Shown: piece by piece, positions 9,598 to 18,532 of the stretch
Position numbering within the stretch: the stretch's first letter is position 1
Layout: the number at the start of each line of letters is the position of its first letter
Source: Paenibacillus pabuli
Lineage (GTDB): Bacteria; Bacillota; Bacilli; Paenibacillales; Paenibacillaceae
Length of the DNA: 64,000 nucleotides
Reading direction: 5' to 3'
Assembly: GCF_023101145.1 (NCBI RefSeq)
Contig: NZ_CP073714.1
Coordinates: forward strand, 1,860,001-1,924,000
Notes under the pieces: generated by a model
The model's database searches: none
Told to the model about the DNA's origin: nothing
What the model saw: the letters and a program-made list of their open reading frames with translations, nothing else
Position numbers and translations under genes: made by a program

Positions 9598-11571
9598 ATG
9601 CGATTCCGTCAAGTCCATCTGGATTTCCACACCTCGGAAGCCATTGTTCCCATTGGGGACCGTTTTGACAAAAGGCAGTTTCAAGACATGTTGAAGCTTG
9701 GACATGTTGACTCCATTACGGTGTTCTCCAAGTGCCATCATGGCTGGGCGTATCATCCTTCGGAGGCCAACGAGATTCATCCGGGTTTAAGCTTTGATTT
9801 GCTTGCGGCACAGATTGAGGCAGCCCATGAAATTAACGTAAAAACACCAGTGTACCTTTCGGCAGGATTGGATGAAAAGTTAGCCCGGTGTCATCCCGAG
9901 TGGCTGATCCGTGACATGAATGATCGAACAAATTGGGCTGAAGGATTCATGCAGCCAGGTTACCATCAGTTTTGTATGAACTCTCCTTATCTCGATATCC
10001 TGATCGAACAGATTCGGGAGGTTATGCTCCGATATGATGTAGACGGATTGTTCCTTGATATTGTGGGTATACGCAAATGTTACTGTCATAACTGTGTGGA
10101 TACCATACGGCGTAAGGGGGATGACCCTCGCGACGAGGAAGCGATGAAGAGCCTATGGGAGAGCACATATGCCAATTACACAGCCAGGGTGAAGGAAACG
10201 GTGGAATCGATAAAACCAGGTCTGCCCATCTTCCATAACGGTGGGCATATCAAGCGCGGTCGTCGTGATCTGGCTGCAATGAATACCCATTTGGAACTGG
10301 AGTCGCTGCCTACTGGTGGATGGGGGTATGACCATTTCCCTCTTTCGGCGAGGTACGTACAAACGCTCGGATTCGAATTTCTTGGCATGACCGGGAAATT
10401 TCATACCGCGTGGGGAGAATTCGGCGGATATAAACATCCAAACGCACTCCGATATGAAACCGCTCTCAGTCTTGCAAATGGTGCAAAATGTTCGATTGGG
10501 GATCAACTTCAGCCTGACGGCCGCATGGATCCCGCAACCTATGAATTGATCGGTACGGCTTATCGTGAAGTCGAAGGTAAGGAAGCATGGTGCGTGAATT
10601 CTGTGAACGTTGCGGATGTAGCATTGTTGTCATTGGAAGCAGCGGGCGTGCACCCTAAAGCCCAAGAAGACGCAAGTCGGAACGATTCGGATGCAGGCGC
10701 TGTACGCATGCTGCTGGAGGGCAATATCCTATTTGATGTCATTGATACGGAACATGATTTTTCGAATTATCAGGTACTGATTTTACCGGATTATGTGGCG
10801 GTGAATGACGAGCTGAAGGGTAAGCTGGATTTGTTTTTGCAGCAGGGAGGTAAGGTTCTCGCCACAGGCTGGTCGGGTCTGAACCAAGATGGTACGTCCT
10901 TCGCCATTGATTTCGGAGTGAGATATGTGGGAGTGAATCCATACCGTCCGGACTTTTTTCATCCGTTGTTCAAACCTGCGAGCCTGGGGGAAGCTTCCTT
11001 TGTCATGTATACAAAAGGCCAGAAGCTCGAACTTGCCGGCGGAACGGAGCTAGGAAGCAGGAAAGACCCGTATTTTAACCGCGATGTCTTTACCTTCTGT
11101 TCGCACCAGCATACGCCAAGCAGTGATGTCTATGGCGGACCGGGCATGGTAGAGAGCGCCAGCGGCATCTATCTGGCCTGGAATGTGTTCGAGGATTATG
11201 CGAACCAAGGAAGTCTGATCCTGAAGGAGACAATCCTGTATACGCTGAACCGCCTCTTGCCTCATAAAACACTGAACACCGATCTCCCTGCCCAGGGCGT
11301 AACCACCCTGCAGGACCAAAAGCAAGAGAAAAGGCTGGTCCATCATCTGCTGTATGCGTCCCCGGTCCGCCGTGGCAAACAGATCGAAGTAATTGAGGAT
11401 ATCATCCCCCTATATAATGTCGAGGTGTCCATCCGGACTCCCCATCAAGTGAAAAATGTGTATTTGGCGCCGCAAGTCCAGTCCATTTCCTTTAAATGGG
11501 AGGAGGGTTCGGTTAGCTACACCGTTCCGAAGTTTGAATGCCATCAGATGGTAGTTATCGATTACGAGTGA
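9598..11571 (+). CDS. GHL6-like glycoside hydrolase with beta-galactosidase trimerisation-type domain
   Basis: About 657 residues. The N-terminal two thirds form a TIM barrel of the hypothetical glycosyl hydrolase 6 / alpha-amylase-like type. VDGLFLDIVG (beta-strand 4) offers a catalytic Asp, LELESLPTGGWGYDHFP follows, and a CYCHNC Cys cluster at about 155-162 may bind zinc. Residues about 385-460 form a GATase-like trimerisation fold (LILPDYVAVNDELKGKLDLF). There is no signal peptide. The start at 9598 follows AGAAAGGAAG. It is the first gene of a + strand run with the serine hydrolase, the deacetylase and GH88. Relatives act on alpha-linked fucose or galactose; the substrate here is not known. 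Confidence 0.7.
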   Translation: MRFRQVHLDFHTSEAIVPIGDRFDKRQFQDMLKLGHVDSITVFSKCHHGWAYHPSEANEIHPGLSFDLLAAQIEAAHEINVKTPVYLSAGLDEKLARCHPEWLIRDMNDRTNWAEGFMQPGYHQFCMNSPYLDILIEQIREVMLRYDVDGLFLDIVGIRKCYCHNCVDTIRRKGDDPRDEEAMKSLWESTYANYTARVKETVESIKPGLPIFHNGGHIKRGRRDLAAMNTHLELESLPTGGWGYDHFPLSARYVQTLGFEFLGMTGKFHTAWGEFGGYKHPNALRYETALSLANGAKCSIGDQLQPDGRMDPATYELIGTAYREVEGKEAWCVNSVNVADVALLSLEAAGVHPKAQEDASRNDSDAGAVRMLLEGNILFDVIDTEHDFSNYQVLILPDYVAVNDELKGKLDLFLQQGGKVLATGWSGLNQDGTSFAIDFGVRYVGVNPYRPDFFHPLFKPASLGEASFVMYTKGQKLELAGGTELGSRKDPYFNRDVFTFCSHQHTPSSDVYGGPGMVESASGIYLAWNVFEDYANQGSLILKETILYTLNRLLPHKTLNTDLPAQGVTTLQDQKQEKRLVHHLLYASPVRRGKQIEVIEDIIPLYNVEVSIRTPHQVKNVYLAPQVQSISFKWEEGSVSYTVPKFECHQMVVIDYE

Positions 11572-11597
11572 TATTGAGACAGGAAGGAAGCAAAGCG

Positions 11598-12740
11598 ATG
11601 GACTTCAAACCGCTATCCATATTTATCGACCGCTTAACGGATTGGCGTATTCCATGGGCAGAGGTTTTGGTTCTGCACCGCAATCAAGAGGTCTTCCGCT
11701 ACCGCAGCGGTTATGCTGACTTGGAACAACGTATTCCCATCCACGACAGGCACATCATTCGGCTGTATTCACTGACCAAAATTCTGACCTGCACGGCAGC
11801 CCTTCAGCTGGTAGAAAAGGGAGCACTCCTGTTAAATGATCCGTTGTCGGACTATCTTCCGGAATATGGCGAGATGGCCGTGAAGGTGACCTTGCCGAGC
11901 GGTGAAACGGTATTGGAGAAAGCCCAGAGAGCGATCCGGGTACGGGATCTCTTTACCATGTCGGCCGGGCTCTCTTATGATATCCGTTCCCCTTCGATCC
12001 GGGAAGTCGTAAGACGCACAAGCGGAAGATCGCCAACCCGCGAAGTTGCGGCGGCCATCGCCGAAGAACCGCTGTTGTTCGAACCGGGGGCGAGGTGGAG
12101 CTACAGTTTAAGCCATGACGTTCTTGCCGCCTTGGTCGAAGTTGTCGATGGAAGACGGTTCGGCGCCTATGTTCGGGATGAAATTACCGGCCCGCTCGGG
12201 ATGCGTGATACCGGCTTCGATGTATCTGAAGAGAACCAAAGCCGTTTGGCTCCACAGTATGAATATAGCGAGTCCTTAGGCAAACCTATTCCCAAGGAGG
12301 GGAACGATTACCGGATCGGTTCGGAATATGAGAGCGGCGGTGCCGGGTTATTCTCCACGGTGAATGATTACGCCGTCTTTCTGAATGCACTTACTCATCA
12401 AGGAACAAGCCCTGAAGGCGTTCGAATCCTGGCTGCCGAGACGGTGGATCTCATGAGAACAGATCATCTGACGGAGGCCACTCGCAGTCATTTCTCGTGG
12501 TCACAGCTTGCGGGGTATGGTTACGGGCTTGGTGTTCGCACCCATTGTTCCAAGCAGACCAGCGGGTCGCTCAGTCCGCTTGGTGAATTTGGCTGGAGCG
12601 GCGCAGCCGGTGCTCTGGCGATTATGGACCCGTCTTCTCAGCTGACCGTCATGTATGCGCAGCATATGTTGAACAATCAAGAGCCCTATGTGCATCCACG
12701 CTTGAGAAATCTCGTTTACGCTTGCTTGAACCATCGTTAG
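11598..12740 (+). CDS. Beta-lactamase-fold serine hydrolase (class C / esterase type)
   Basis: About 380 residues without signal peptide. The SxxK nucleophile motif is in YSLTKI (about residue 60) and a Tyr motif is in WSYSLSHDV. The third box is GWSGAAG, in place of KTG or HTG. This fold covers esterases, transpeptidases and D-amino-acid hydrolases. Inside a glycan cluster, next to a deacetylase, an esterase role on acylated sugars is a reasonable inference. The start at 11598 follows AGGAAGGAAG. The stop lies 12 bp before the next start. Confidence 0.8.
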   Translation: MDFKPLSIFIDRLTDWRIPWAEVLVLHRNQEVFRYRSGYADLEQRIPIHDRHIIRLYSLTKILTCTAALQLVEKGALLLNDPLSDYLPEYGEMAVKVTLPSGETVLEKAQRAIRVRDLFTMSAGLSYDIRSPSIREVVRRTSGRSPTREVAAAIAEEPLLFEPGARWSYSLSHDVLAALVEVVDGRRFGAYVRDEITGPLGMRDTGFDVSEENQSRLAPQYEYSESLGKPIPKEGNDYRIGSEYESGGAGLFSTVNDYAVFLNALTHQGTSPEGVRILAAETVDLMRTDHLTEATRSHFSWSQLAGYGYGLGVRTHCSKQTSGSLSPLGEFGWSGAAGALAIMDPSSQLTVMYAQHMLNNQEPYVHPRLRNLVYACLNHR

Positions 12741-12751
12741 GAGGAATTGGC

Positions 12752-13552
12752 ATGAGAATTCGCTATGATCGCTTTCCGGGTGGGGTGCATAAGGCCATCA
12801 CCCTGAGTTTCGATGATGGACAGATTCATGATAGGAGACTGGTCGGGAAGTTTAATGAATATGGTCTCAAAGGCACGTTTCACTTAAACAGCGGTACGCT
12901 CGGAAAAGAGGGATTTCTTACACGGGAGGAGATACGCCCCCTGTTCACAGGGCATGAAGTATCTGCACATACCGTCAGCCATCCTTTTCTCGAACAGTCC
13001 CCGGTTGAACAAATGGTTCAGGAAATCACGGAAGACCGAAAGGGACTGGAAGCTCTGGTTGGTTATCCTGTGCGTGGGATGAGCTATCCTTTTGGTACAT
13101 ATAACGACCAGCTTGTCTCGCTGCTGCCTTCACTCGGGATAGAGTATGCCCGGACAGCAGTAAACGAGTTCGGGTTCAATATGCCTTCAGACTTCCTGAG
13201 ATGGCATTCGACCTGCCATTATCGGCAAATGGTGGAGTACGCGCAGCAGTTACTCGCTTTAAAACAGAGGCATACCAAGATGGCTTTGCTGTATGTGTGG
13301 GGGCACAGCTATGAATTTGAGAACGACAACAACTGGGAGCTGATCGATCGGTTTGGAGAACTCGTTGCCCGAAACGAAAACATCTGGTTTGCTACGAATG
13401 CTGAAATTGTTTCATATATGCATGCGTTGCGGCGGCTCCGATTCTCGGCAGATTACCGGATCGTCCATAATCCATCTGCACAAAGTGTATGGGTAAGCGT
13501 GGAAACGGACGTCGTAGAGCTTGCGGCAGGCCAATTGACCGAGCTCGGTTGA
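12752..13552 (+). CDS. Polysaccharide deacetylase (NodB/CE4 family)
   Basis: About 266 residues. The NodB metal-binding set is visible: LSFDDG (motif 1 Asp pair) and SAHTVSHP (motif 2, H-x3-H), followed by MSYPFGTY (motif 3). A divalent-metal N- or O-deacetylase is expected. There is no signal peptide, so it works inside the cell on imported oligosaccharides. The start at 12752 follows AGGAGG; an upstream frame start lacks a site. It fits removal of acetyl groups before GH88 or GH2 attack. Confidence 0.87.
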   Translation: MRIRYDRFPGGVHKAITLSFDDGQIHDRRLVGKFNEYGLKGTFHLNSGTLGKEGFLTREEIRPLFTGHEVSAHTVSHPFLEQSPVEQMVQEITEDRKGLEALVGYPVRGMSYPFGTYNDQLVSLLPSLGIEYARTAVNEFGFNMPSDFLRWHSTCHYRQMVEYAQQLLALKQRHTKMALLYVWGHSYEFENDNNWELIDRFGELVARNENIWFATNAEIVSYMHALRRLRFSADYRIVHNPSAQSVWVSVETDVVELAAGQLTELG

Positions 13553-13619
13553 TGATCCCTTTTTTGCCGTTGTTCTCTGGATCATTTCTCATAATAGATG
13601 AAGAGAGGACTGAAGTGTG

Positions 13620-14807
13620 ATGTCTACCGAGGGAATGCAAACAACCGAATTAAAAGGAAAACAACGTTATATACAAGCCATTGAGGACATTCTATCGAAA
13701 ACGATAAACAATATGGATAAGTTCGGGACCCGGTTTCCCCATGTCAGTCTGAATGGAACTTATATGTTGAATGATAACGACGACTGGACAGATGGATTCT
13801 GGCCGGGGATATTGTGGTTGTGCTATGAATATTCACGCGATAAACGCTACCGGAAGGCAGCAGAAGGGGCCGTAGCAAGTTTACGTCAGCGGCTTGAGCA
13901 GCATGTCTCGCTGGATCACCATGATATCGGATTTCTGTACAGCTTATCGGCCAAAGCCCAGTGGATCATCACTGGCGATGAAAGCGCTCGGGAGCTGGCT
14001 CTTGCTGCAGCTGATGTATTATTGAGACGTTGGAGGAATACGAGCGACGGCAGCGGTTACATTCAAGCTTGGGGAACTCCAGATAACGAGCAAGAAGCGG
14101 GGAGAATTATTATTGATTGCCTGCTTAATCTCCCGTTATTGTATTGGGCAAGTGAGCAGACGGGTGATCCAACGTACGGTGAAATAGCACAGATCCAAGC
14201 AGAGAAAACGCGTCGTTATATTGTTAGAGGGGATGATAGTTCGTATCATACGTTTTTCTTCGATGCGAAGTCGGGTGTTCCCATCGGCGGCGCCACACAT
14301 CAAGGCTACAGCAACGGTTCGACGTGGACGCGGGGTCAAGCCTGGGGAGTATACGGGTTTGCGCTATCCTATCGTTATACTGGAAATAAGGCATTTCTGG
14401 AGACTTCCAAACGTATGGCCCGCTACTTCCTTGAGCATTTGCCTGAGGACAGTGTTGCTTATTGGGACTTCAATGCTCCTGTAGCAAAGGATACTTACCG
14501 GGACAGTTCAGCCTCAGCGATCGTCGCTGCCGGACTGGTGGAGCTGATCTCCCATTTGGCTACTGGTGATCCAGATCGTCTGTATTTCGAGCAGATGTTG
14601 GCAACAAGCATGGAATCGCTAATCAACAACTATGCCACGATCGGTGACGATGAAGCAGAGGGCTTTCTTAAACATGGGTCTTATCATATTCATGGCGGCT
14701 TATCTCCTGATGATTATATGATCTGGGGCGACTATTTTTACCTGGAAGCGTTAATGCGTCTTGCGCATGGTATTCCTGGTTATTGGTATGAGCGTAGCGG
14801 GAAATAA
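13620..14807 (+). CDS. Unsaturated glucuronyl hydrolase-like enzyme (GH88)
   Basis: About 395 residues forming an alpha/alpha toroid of normal GH88 length. TDGFWPGILW near the start, IIDCLLNLPLLYWA with the catalytic Asp (about D166) and GSTWTRGQAWGVYGFAL are family landmarks. The enzyme removes 4,5-unsaturated uronate from the end of oligosaccharides made by a polysaccharide lyase, which matches the lyase-like gene at 1802. It is last in the + operon. The start is ATG 13620, with a GTG immediately before it as an alternative. Confidence 0.88.
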   Translation: MSTEGMQTTELKGKQRYIQAIEDILSKTINNMDKFGTRFPHVSLNGTYMLNDNDDWTDGFWPGILWLCYEYSRDKRYRKAAEGAVASLRQRLEQHVSLDHHDIGFLYSLSAKAQWIITGDESARELALAAADVLLRRWRNTSDGSGYIQAWGTPDNEQEAGRIIIDCLLNLPLLYWASEQTGDPTYGEIAQIQAEKTRRYIVRGDDSSYHTFFFDAKSGVPIGGATHQGYSNGSTWTRGQAWGVYGFALSYRYTGNKAFLETSKRMARYFLEHLPEDSVAYWDFNAPVAKDTYRDSSASAIVAAGLVELISHLATGDPDRLYFEQMLATSMESLINNYATIGDDEAEGFLKHGSYHIHGGLSPDDYMIWGDYFYLEALMRLAHGIPGYWYERSGK

Positions 14808-14841
14808 CGCTGTAATAATGGGCTATATAAGGCTAGGAGAT

Positions 14842-15009
14842 ATGGATAGAGACTTGGAAAAACAACTTACTACAAATTGGGATGATGATCCTCGGTTCGA
14901 ATTGGAGCTGGAGGAAGAGCTGTTGAACTGGCTGTGCTCATCTCTACTTTTAAAAATCATAAATGTTCCGAAAGCATCGGAAGGTTATCTGATTCCCTAT
15001 TTGGGATGA
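14842..15009 (+). CDS. Short ORF at the left edge of the first integron-like element
   Basis: 55 codons from ATG 14842, preceded by AGGAGAT. The first 30 residues are acidic and helical (DWD, then ELELEEELLNWL). The last third overlaps the recombinase leader, whose sequence is repeated at 29.7 kb without this ORF. The upstream part could therefore be the N-terminus of a host gene cut by insertion of the element. No family is recognised and it may not be expressed. Confidence 0.3.
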   Translation: MDRDLEKQLTTNWDDDPRFELELEEELLNWLCSSLLLKIINVPKASEGYLIPYLG

Positions 15010-15029
15010 AGAGAGCCTTCCTTTTTTTA
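14966..15029 (+). promoter_or_regulatory. Structured leader with two overlapping hairpins upstream of recombinase copy 1
   Basis: Hairpin A is TTCCGA-AAGCA-TCGGAA (14966-14982). Hairpin B pairs GGAAGG (14979-14984) with CCTTCC (15016-15021), with an inner ATTCCC/GGGAT stem and a following T tract, and looks like a terminator. A and B share GGAA and cannot form together. The same arrangement stands before copy 2. It may be a terminator for upstream transcripts or an attenuator of the recombinase. Confidence 0.6.
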
Positions 15030-15081
15030 TTTTTTAGAATTTCGAGGAAAACATAACTATGCAAATAAGGGAGAGTTTCCG

Positions 15082-16199
15082 ATGAGTGAACATGCCAAAT
15101 ATGAAAAGAAGAGTACAATAACGAAAGGTCTCACAGATTCACTGCACATTCGCATCCCATACAACCCAGCATATATTCAGCGTATTCGCCAGATTATGGG
15201 CAGACAGTGGGAATCCAAACTGAAAGTTTGGATCATTCCCTACACTATCGCTGCTGTTCAGGAGTTCATAAATCAGTTCGATCCAGATGATGTTCAGATT
15301 ACCCCGGAGTTATGAGTTGAGAACGAAGATCTACAGCAATGGAAAGCTAGTAGAGGAAACAACAAGTCTTGGAGCAAGAACAGTTGCACAAGATGCTTAA
15401 GTTACGAGGATACAGCGGCAAAAAGATTAAAGCGTATTGTAGTCAGGTTGAACGTTTTCTGAGTAGCTTTCCACTTAAAAGTACGGATGTGACTACATCC
15501 AATGTTCAGACGTATTGTTTAGGTTTGCTTGAGCGAGTGATCTCCCATTCAAGTGTGAATCAGACGATTAGCGCGCTCCGCTTCTATTGCAAACATGTGC
15601 TGCTTCAACCTACGGATATCCAGTTTATTCGTCCCAAGAAGCAGACCAAGCTTCCAAAAGTGCTGTCCGAAAAGGAGGTTGCTCAACTACTCAAATCCGT
15701 AACCAACCCTAAACATAAGGCCATATTGTTTCTGACCTATTCTTCCGGGCTTCGTGTAGGTGAAGTTGTGCGTCTGCGTTGCAGTGATCTGGATATTGAA
15801 AGGAAAACAATCATCGTGAGATAGGGGAAGGGGCACAAGGATCGGAGAGCGCTTCTTTCAAATCTCGCCTGGGGTTTGGTACAGAAACACATAGCTGAAT
15901 ATAGACCTAATCGTTGGCTGTTTCCGGGGCAATCTTCTGATCGACATCTTACCGAGCGGAGCGTGCAGAAGGTTTGTGAAGAAGCAAGACGACGTGCAGG
16001 TATTGAGAAAAAGGTAAGTATTCATGCACTGAGGCATTCCTTTGCCACTCATTTGTTGGAAAACGGGACAGACCTGCGCTACATTCAGGAGCTACTTGGT
16101 CATACGAGTGCACGTACAACTCAGCGATATACGCATGTTAGTACGAAAAATATCCAGCGTATTCAAAGCCCGCTGGATCGGATGGTTTTAGGGGATTGA
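15082..16199 (+). pseudogene. Integron-type tyrosine recombinase, copy 1, inactivated
   Basis: Aligned by eye to copy 2 at 29827, this gene carries three lesions: TGA at 15313-15315 (TGG in copy 2), a 1-base deletion near 15375 (AGCAAG against AGCAAAG) and TAG at 15822-15824 (CAG in copy 2). It would otherwise encode about 372 residues: an extra N-terminal domain (PYNPAYIQRIRQ and WIIPYT), a SAM-like core-binding domain (LKLRGYSGKKIKAYCSQVER) and a catalytic domain with [29 protein letters not shown] and RYTHVS. It ends in IQSPLD, as integron integrases do. It lacks the insertion before the H-x-x-R box that defines IntI. The start has a good AAGGGAGAG site. Confidence 0.9.
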
Positions 16200-16330
16200 G
16201 GGCTACTCTAAGTCTCTCTTTTTCTCCAAACTTTTCTACGCAAATGTAACATTTTGGGTTATCATATACGTAGTTCGGATAACATACAGGATGTGTGATA
16301 TTTACGAAGTACATAAATTAGATGTTAGGC
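16200..16330 (+). other. attI-like site and cassette-array leader, copy 1
   Basis: About 130 bp directly after the recombinase stop is conserved with 30943-31073, sharing GGGTTATCATATACGTAGTT and TTTACGAAGTACATA. Conservation ends just after GTTAGGCGAAATT (core GTTAGGC at 16324-16330), beyond which the two arrays are unrelated. This is where cassette insertion (G^TTAGGC) would occur. A cassette promoter may sit here but no clear -35/-10 pair was found. Confidence 0.75.
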
Positions 16331-16369
16331 GAAATTAACAAACAAAAAAATGATGGGAGTAGATAGAAA

Positions 16370-17005
16370 ATGAAAGAAAACGAATTTTCTTTTTTTTTGA
16401 AAGAAAAACTTGAGGAATCTTTCTTGGAAAAAGGGGTCGATCCCAAAGATTTGTTTACTGATATTTCAAGTCTCAGAATAGCATTAAATGGTGAATCTGA
16501 TAGAGGGTGCGCTCTATTAGCCATCGCTTTTTTAGACAATATATTAAAAGAACTACTACGTAAATTTTTGGTCGATGACTCAAGTGTATTTAATAATTTG
16601 TTTGCTGGTTCGGGAGGTTTATCCTCATTCTCTTCCAGGATTGAACTGGCTTACTTGTTAGGTCTTATTAGCCCGATGCAAAGAAGGGACTTAAATCTAC
16701 TAAGAAAGATAAGAAATGATTTTGCACATTCAATGGATATAATTGACTTTGAAAATCAAACTATCTCGAATCGAATTAATGAATTATATCATTTATATAG
16801 TGGGCAAGAATCCAGTACAAGAACTAAATATATTCGAGTTATCTTTTCAATTGCCGGCTTAATCCAGGGAGGCATATTGAGATCAGAAAGTAGGCAAAAG
16901 AAAGAGAATCTTGATTTAAAAAGTCCTCAAGTGCAAAAAATGATAGAAGATGCTGAAAAGGCTAAAGTTGAGTTTCTTGAAATGCATAATAGAGAGCAAG
17001 AATAA
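16370..17005 (+). CDS. Cassette 1-1: MltR-like protein with HEPN-type RNxxxH motif
   Basis: 211 residues. SDRGCALLAIAFLDNILKELL, then SSRIELAYLLGLI, then LRKIRNDFAHSMD match the MltR (mannitol repressor) family fold. RNDFAH fits the HEPN Rx4H motif, so an RNase or toxin-like role is possible. It stands alone in a defence-rich cassette array with no mannitol genes, which argues against a plain metabolic regulator. Its cassette starts with GTTAGGCG (16324) and ends with the exact complement CGCCTAAC (17044-17051). Very AT-rich. Confidence 0.75.
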   Translation: MKENEFSFFLKEKLEESFLEKGVDPKDLFTDISSLRIALNGESDRGCALLAIAFLDNILKELLRKFLVDDSSVFNNLFAGSGGLSSFSSRIELAYLLGLISPMQRRDLNLLRKIRNDFAHSMDIIDFENQTISNRINELYHLYSGQESSTRTKYIRVIFSIAGLIQGGILRSESRQKKENLDLKSPQVQKMIEDAEKAKVEFLEMHNREQE

Positions 17006-17043
17006 TGGGATTTTTGGAATATTCCTTTGAATGTTATTAACAT

Positions 17044-17064
17044 CGCCTAACATAATATTCACGC
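17044..17064 (+). repeat. attC-like site, left half only (cassette 1-1 / 1-2 junction)
   Basis: CGCCTAAC followed by ATAATATTCACGC is the left arm of the site. The loop and the right arm ending in GTTA are missing and cassette 1-2 coding sequence follows at once. A deletion has probably fused cassettes 1-1 and 1-2. Confidence 0.75.
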
Positions 17065-17077
17065 TAAATTTAATTCA

Positions 17078-17821
17078 ATGGAGTTGATAAGTTTGTCTAA
17101 AGATTCAAAAGGATTTCCATTAGTTTGTAAAGAGGATTTTATCTATTATCTAAGAGATATTATTGCGACTACAGCAAGATATTTAATCAGATTGAAAAGA
17201 TATATCAAGGAACTAGAAGAATTTAATGAAAGCAAAGATTTGAATGATGATATTAGTAAGATGGCTTTAACAATAGAATATGAATCATTTTTTGATAAGA
17301 TCCGATATGTTGAAACAGTTCTTATGAACTTGATTGGAGACAAGACAAAACAAGCTTTGTCATACAATAAATTTAGAGAAATTGCTGATAAGAGAATGTC
17401 TAAAGGGCTTGAACTGAATCTAGAAAAACTATCTGACGAAATGAAAAAAAACTTAAATAGATTTAATAATTGGCGAAATACAAATTTGCATATCCCATTA
17501 TCGCTTTTAAGTGCTACAAGGGAACTAGCTGAGCATCGTGTTGCAGAAAATCCTGAGTTGTTTGGACACATCCCAAATAATCCTATCTATGTAGATCAAT
17601 ATGAATTTCAATATTCGTCTTTATTTATAATGATGTTAGATTCAAACAAAGAATTTTATGGAAATTTAAGAAAAATGCATCAACAAATGAAAAGAGATTA
17701 TTCTAAACTGATTGGTGAATCTGTATATGTTGTTCTGGATAGAAAAAAAGTAATGATGATTGAAGATCATATAACAATAAACCAAATGTCTAATGAGAAA
17801 AATCTTAGGAAAGATCTATAA
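17078..17821 (+). CDS. Cassette 1-2: uncharacterised helical protein with RNxxxH motif
   Basis: 247 residues, strongly helical and charged, no membrane segment. RFNNWRNTNLHIPLSLL in the middle gives a HEPN-like Rx4H motif (RNTNLH). No family is recognised. ATG 17078 is the first start; a TTG at 17093 has GGAG at a better distance and may be the true start. The 5' boundary of the cassette has been lost; the 3' boundary is CGCCTAAC at 17833. Confidence 0.65.
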   Translation: MELISLSKDSKGFPLVCKEDFIYYLRDIIATTARYLIRLKRYIKELEEFNESKDLNDDISKMALTIEYESFFDKIRYVETVLMNLIGDKTKQALSYNKFREIADKRMSKGLELNLEKLSDEMKKNLNRFNNWRNTNLHIPLSLLSATRELAEHRVAENPELFGHIPNNPIYVDQYEFQYSSLFIMMLDSNKEFYGNLRKMHQQMKRDYSKLIGESVYVVLDRKKVMMIEDHITINQMSNEKNLRKDL

Positions 17822-17832
17822 AATATTAACTT

Positions 17833-17950
17833 CGCCTAACATAATATTCACGCTTCGGGTCGTTCGGCCCTGGGTCTGCCAGTAGATAATTCGGGGAAGC
17901 GGAAGCATGCAGACAACCCTACGGGTTCGTAAATACGGGAACGTTATCGG
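17833..17950 (+). repeat. attC-like site 1-2 (118 bp)
   Basis: Left arm CGCCTAAC with TATTCACG, right arm CGTAAATA then GTTATCGG. The arms pair with one wobble. The left spacer is ATAA and the right spacer about 7 bases, the same asymmetry as in the other sites. The loop holds GC-rich sub-hairpins. Confidence 0.82.
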
Positions 17951-18001
17951 AAACTTCTGCAATATGAAAAAACTTAAAAAGAATTAATGAGGGTGATTTT
18001 A

Positions 18002-18250
18002 ATGCTCCGACCACAAAAGAAATTTTTAGAACCGTGGATACCTGAAACTTCAAAGACTTTTCTTGAAGAACTACATAAAGAAATATCTGAAAACCATATT
18101 CGTTATGGGGCTGATCTAGACGTCATTGCTCGAAGAGAAGATAAAGGCAAAGTATTATACCAATACAAAGCTAATCCAGATAAGTGTGTACAAGTGCATC
18201 TAACATGGAGGATGGATAAGGAAAAAGACTCAAAGTGGCCAAAAAAGTGA
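18002..18250 (+). CDS. Cassette 1-3: small uncharacterised protein
   Basis: 82 residues from ATG 18002, preceded by GAGGGTG at normal spacing; an ATG at 17987 lies inside that site. Features: LEPWIPETSKTFLEELHKEI, then DLDVIARREDKGKVLYQY and VHLTWRMDKEKD. This pattern occurs in small stand-alone proteins of unknown function. The cassette starts GTTATCGG (17943) and ends CCGATAAC (18293-18300), a perfect complement. The ORF stops about 40 bp before the site. Confidence 0.6.
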   Translation: MLRPQKKFLEPWIPETSKTFLEELHKEISENHIRYGADLDVIARREDKGKVLYQYKANPDKCVQVHLTWRMDKEKDSKWPKK

Positions 18251-18292
18251 TAGAAGATTATTTTGAGGGGGTTCCTAGGAAGGTAGAAGCAT

Positions 18293-18456
18293 CCGATAAC
18301 AATGTTTTTACACATCGGCGGACATGCCGCCTCGGTCCCGGAACTAAAGTCGAAGAAGTGATTGCCGGGACACATCCGCACCGACTAACCGCATCGCGGC
18401 CGCTCACTAAGTTCACTTAAGTCGGTGGAACGTCGTGAATACAGGAACGTTATGTG
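18293..18456 (+). repeat. attC-like site 1-3 (164 bp, long form)
   Basis: Starts CCGATAAC, ends CGTGAATA, a 7-base spacer and GTTATGTG. The loop carries CACCGACTAA, CGCATCGC and TTAAGTCGGTG; the first and last can pair. The same module recurs in the sites at 19432, 20883 and 33073. Confidence 0.8.
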
Positions 18457-18532
18457 AAACCTATGCAAAAGCAATTTACAATTATATATAATCTGATTCT
18501 AACATCAAAAAAATAACTTAAGAGGTGTTTTT

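Noticed and set aside
14950..14990. LexA/DinR box controlling the recombinase
   Set aside because: ATGTTCCG is present but there is no GAAC half-site at 4-base spacing in either copy.
16370..17005. Cassette 1-1 as a mannitol operon repressor
   Set aside because: The fold is MltR-like, but there are no mannitol genes nearby and it sits in a cassette with an Rx4H motif, so the metabolic name is not justified.
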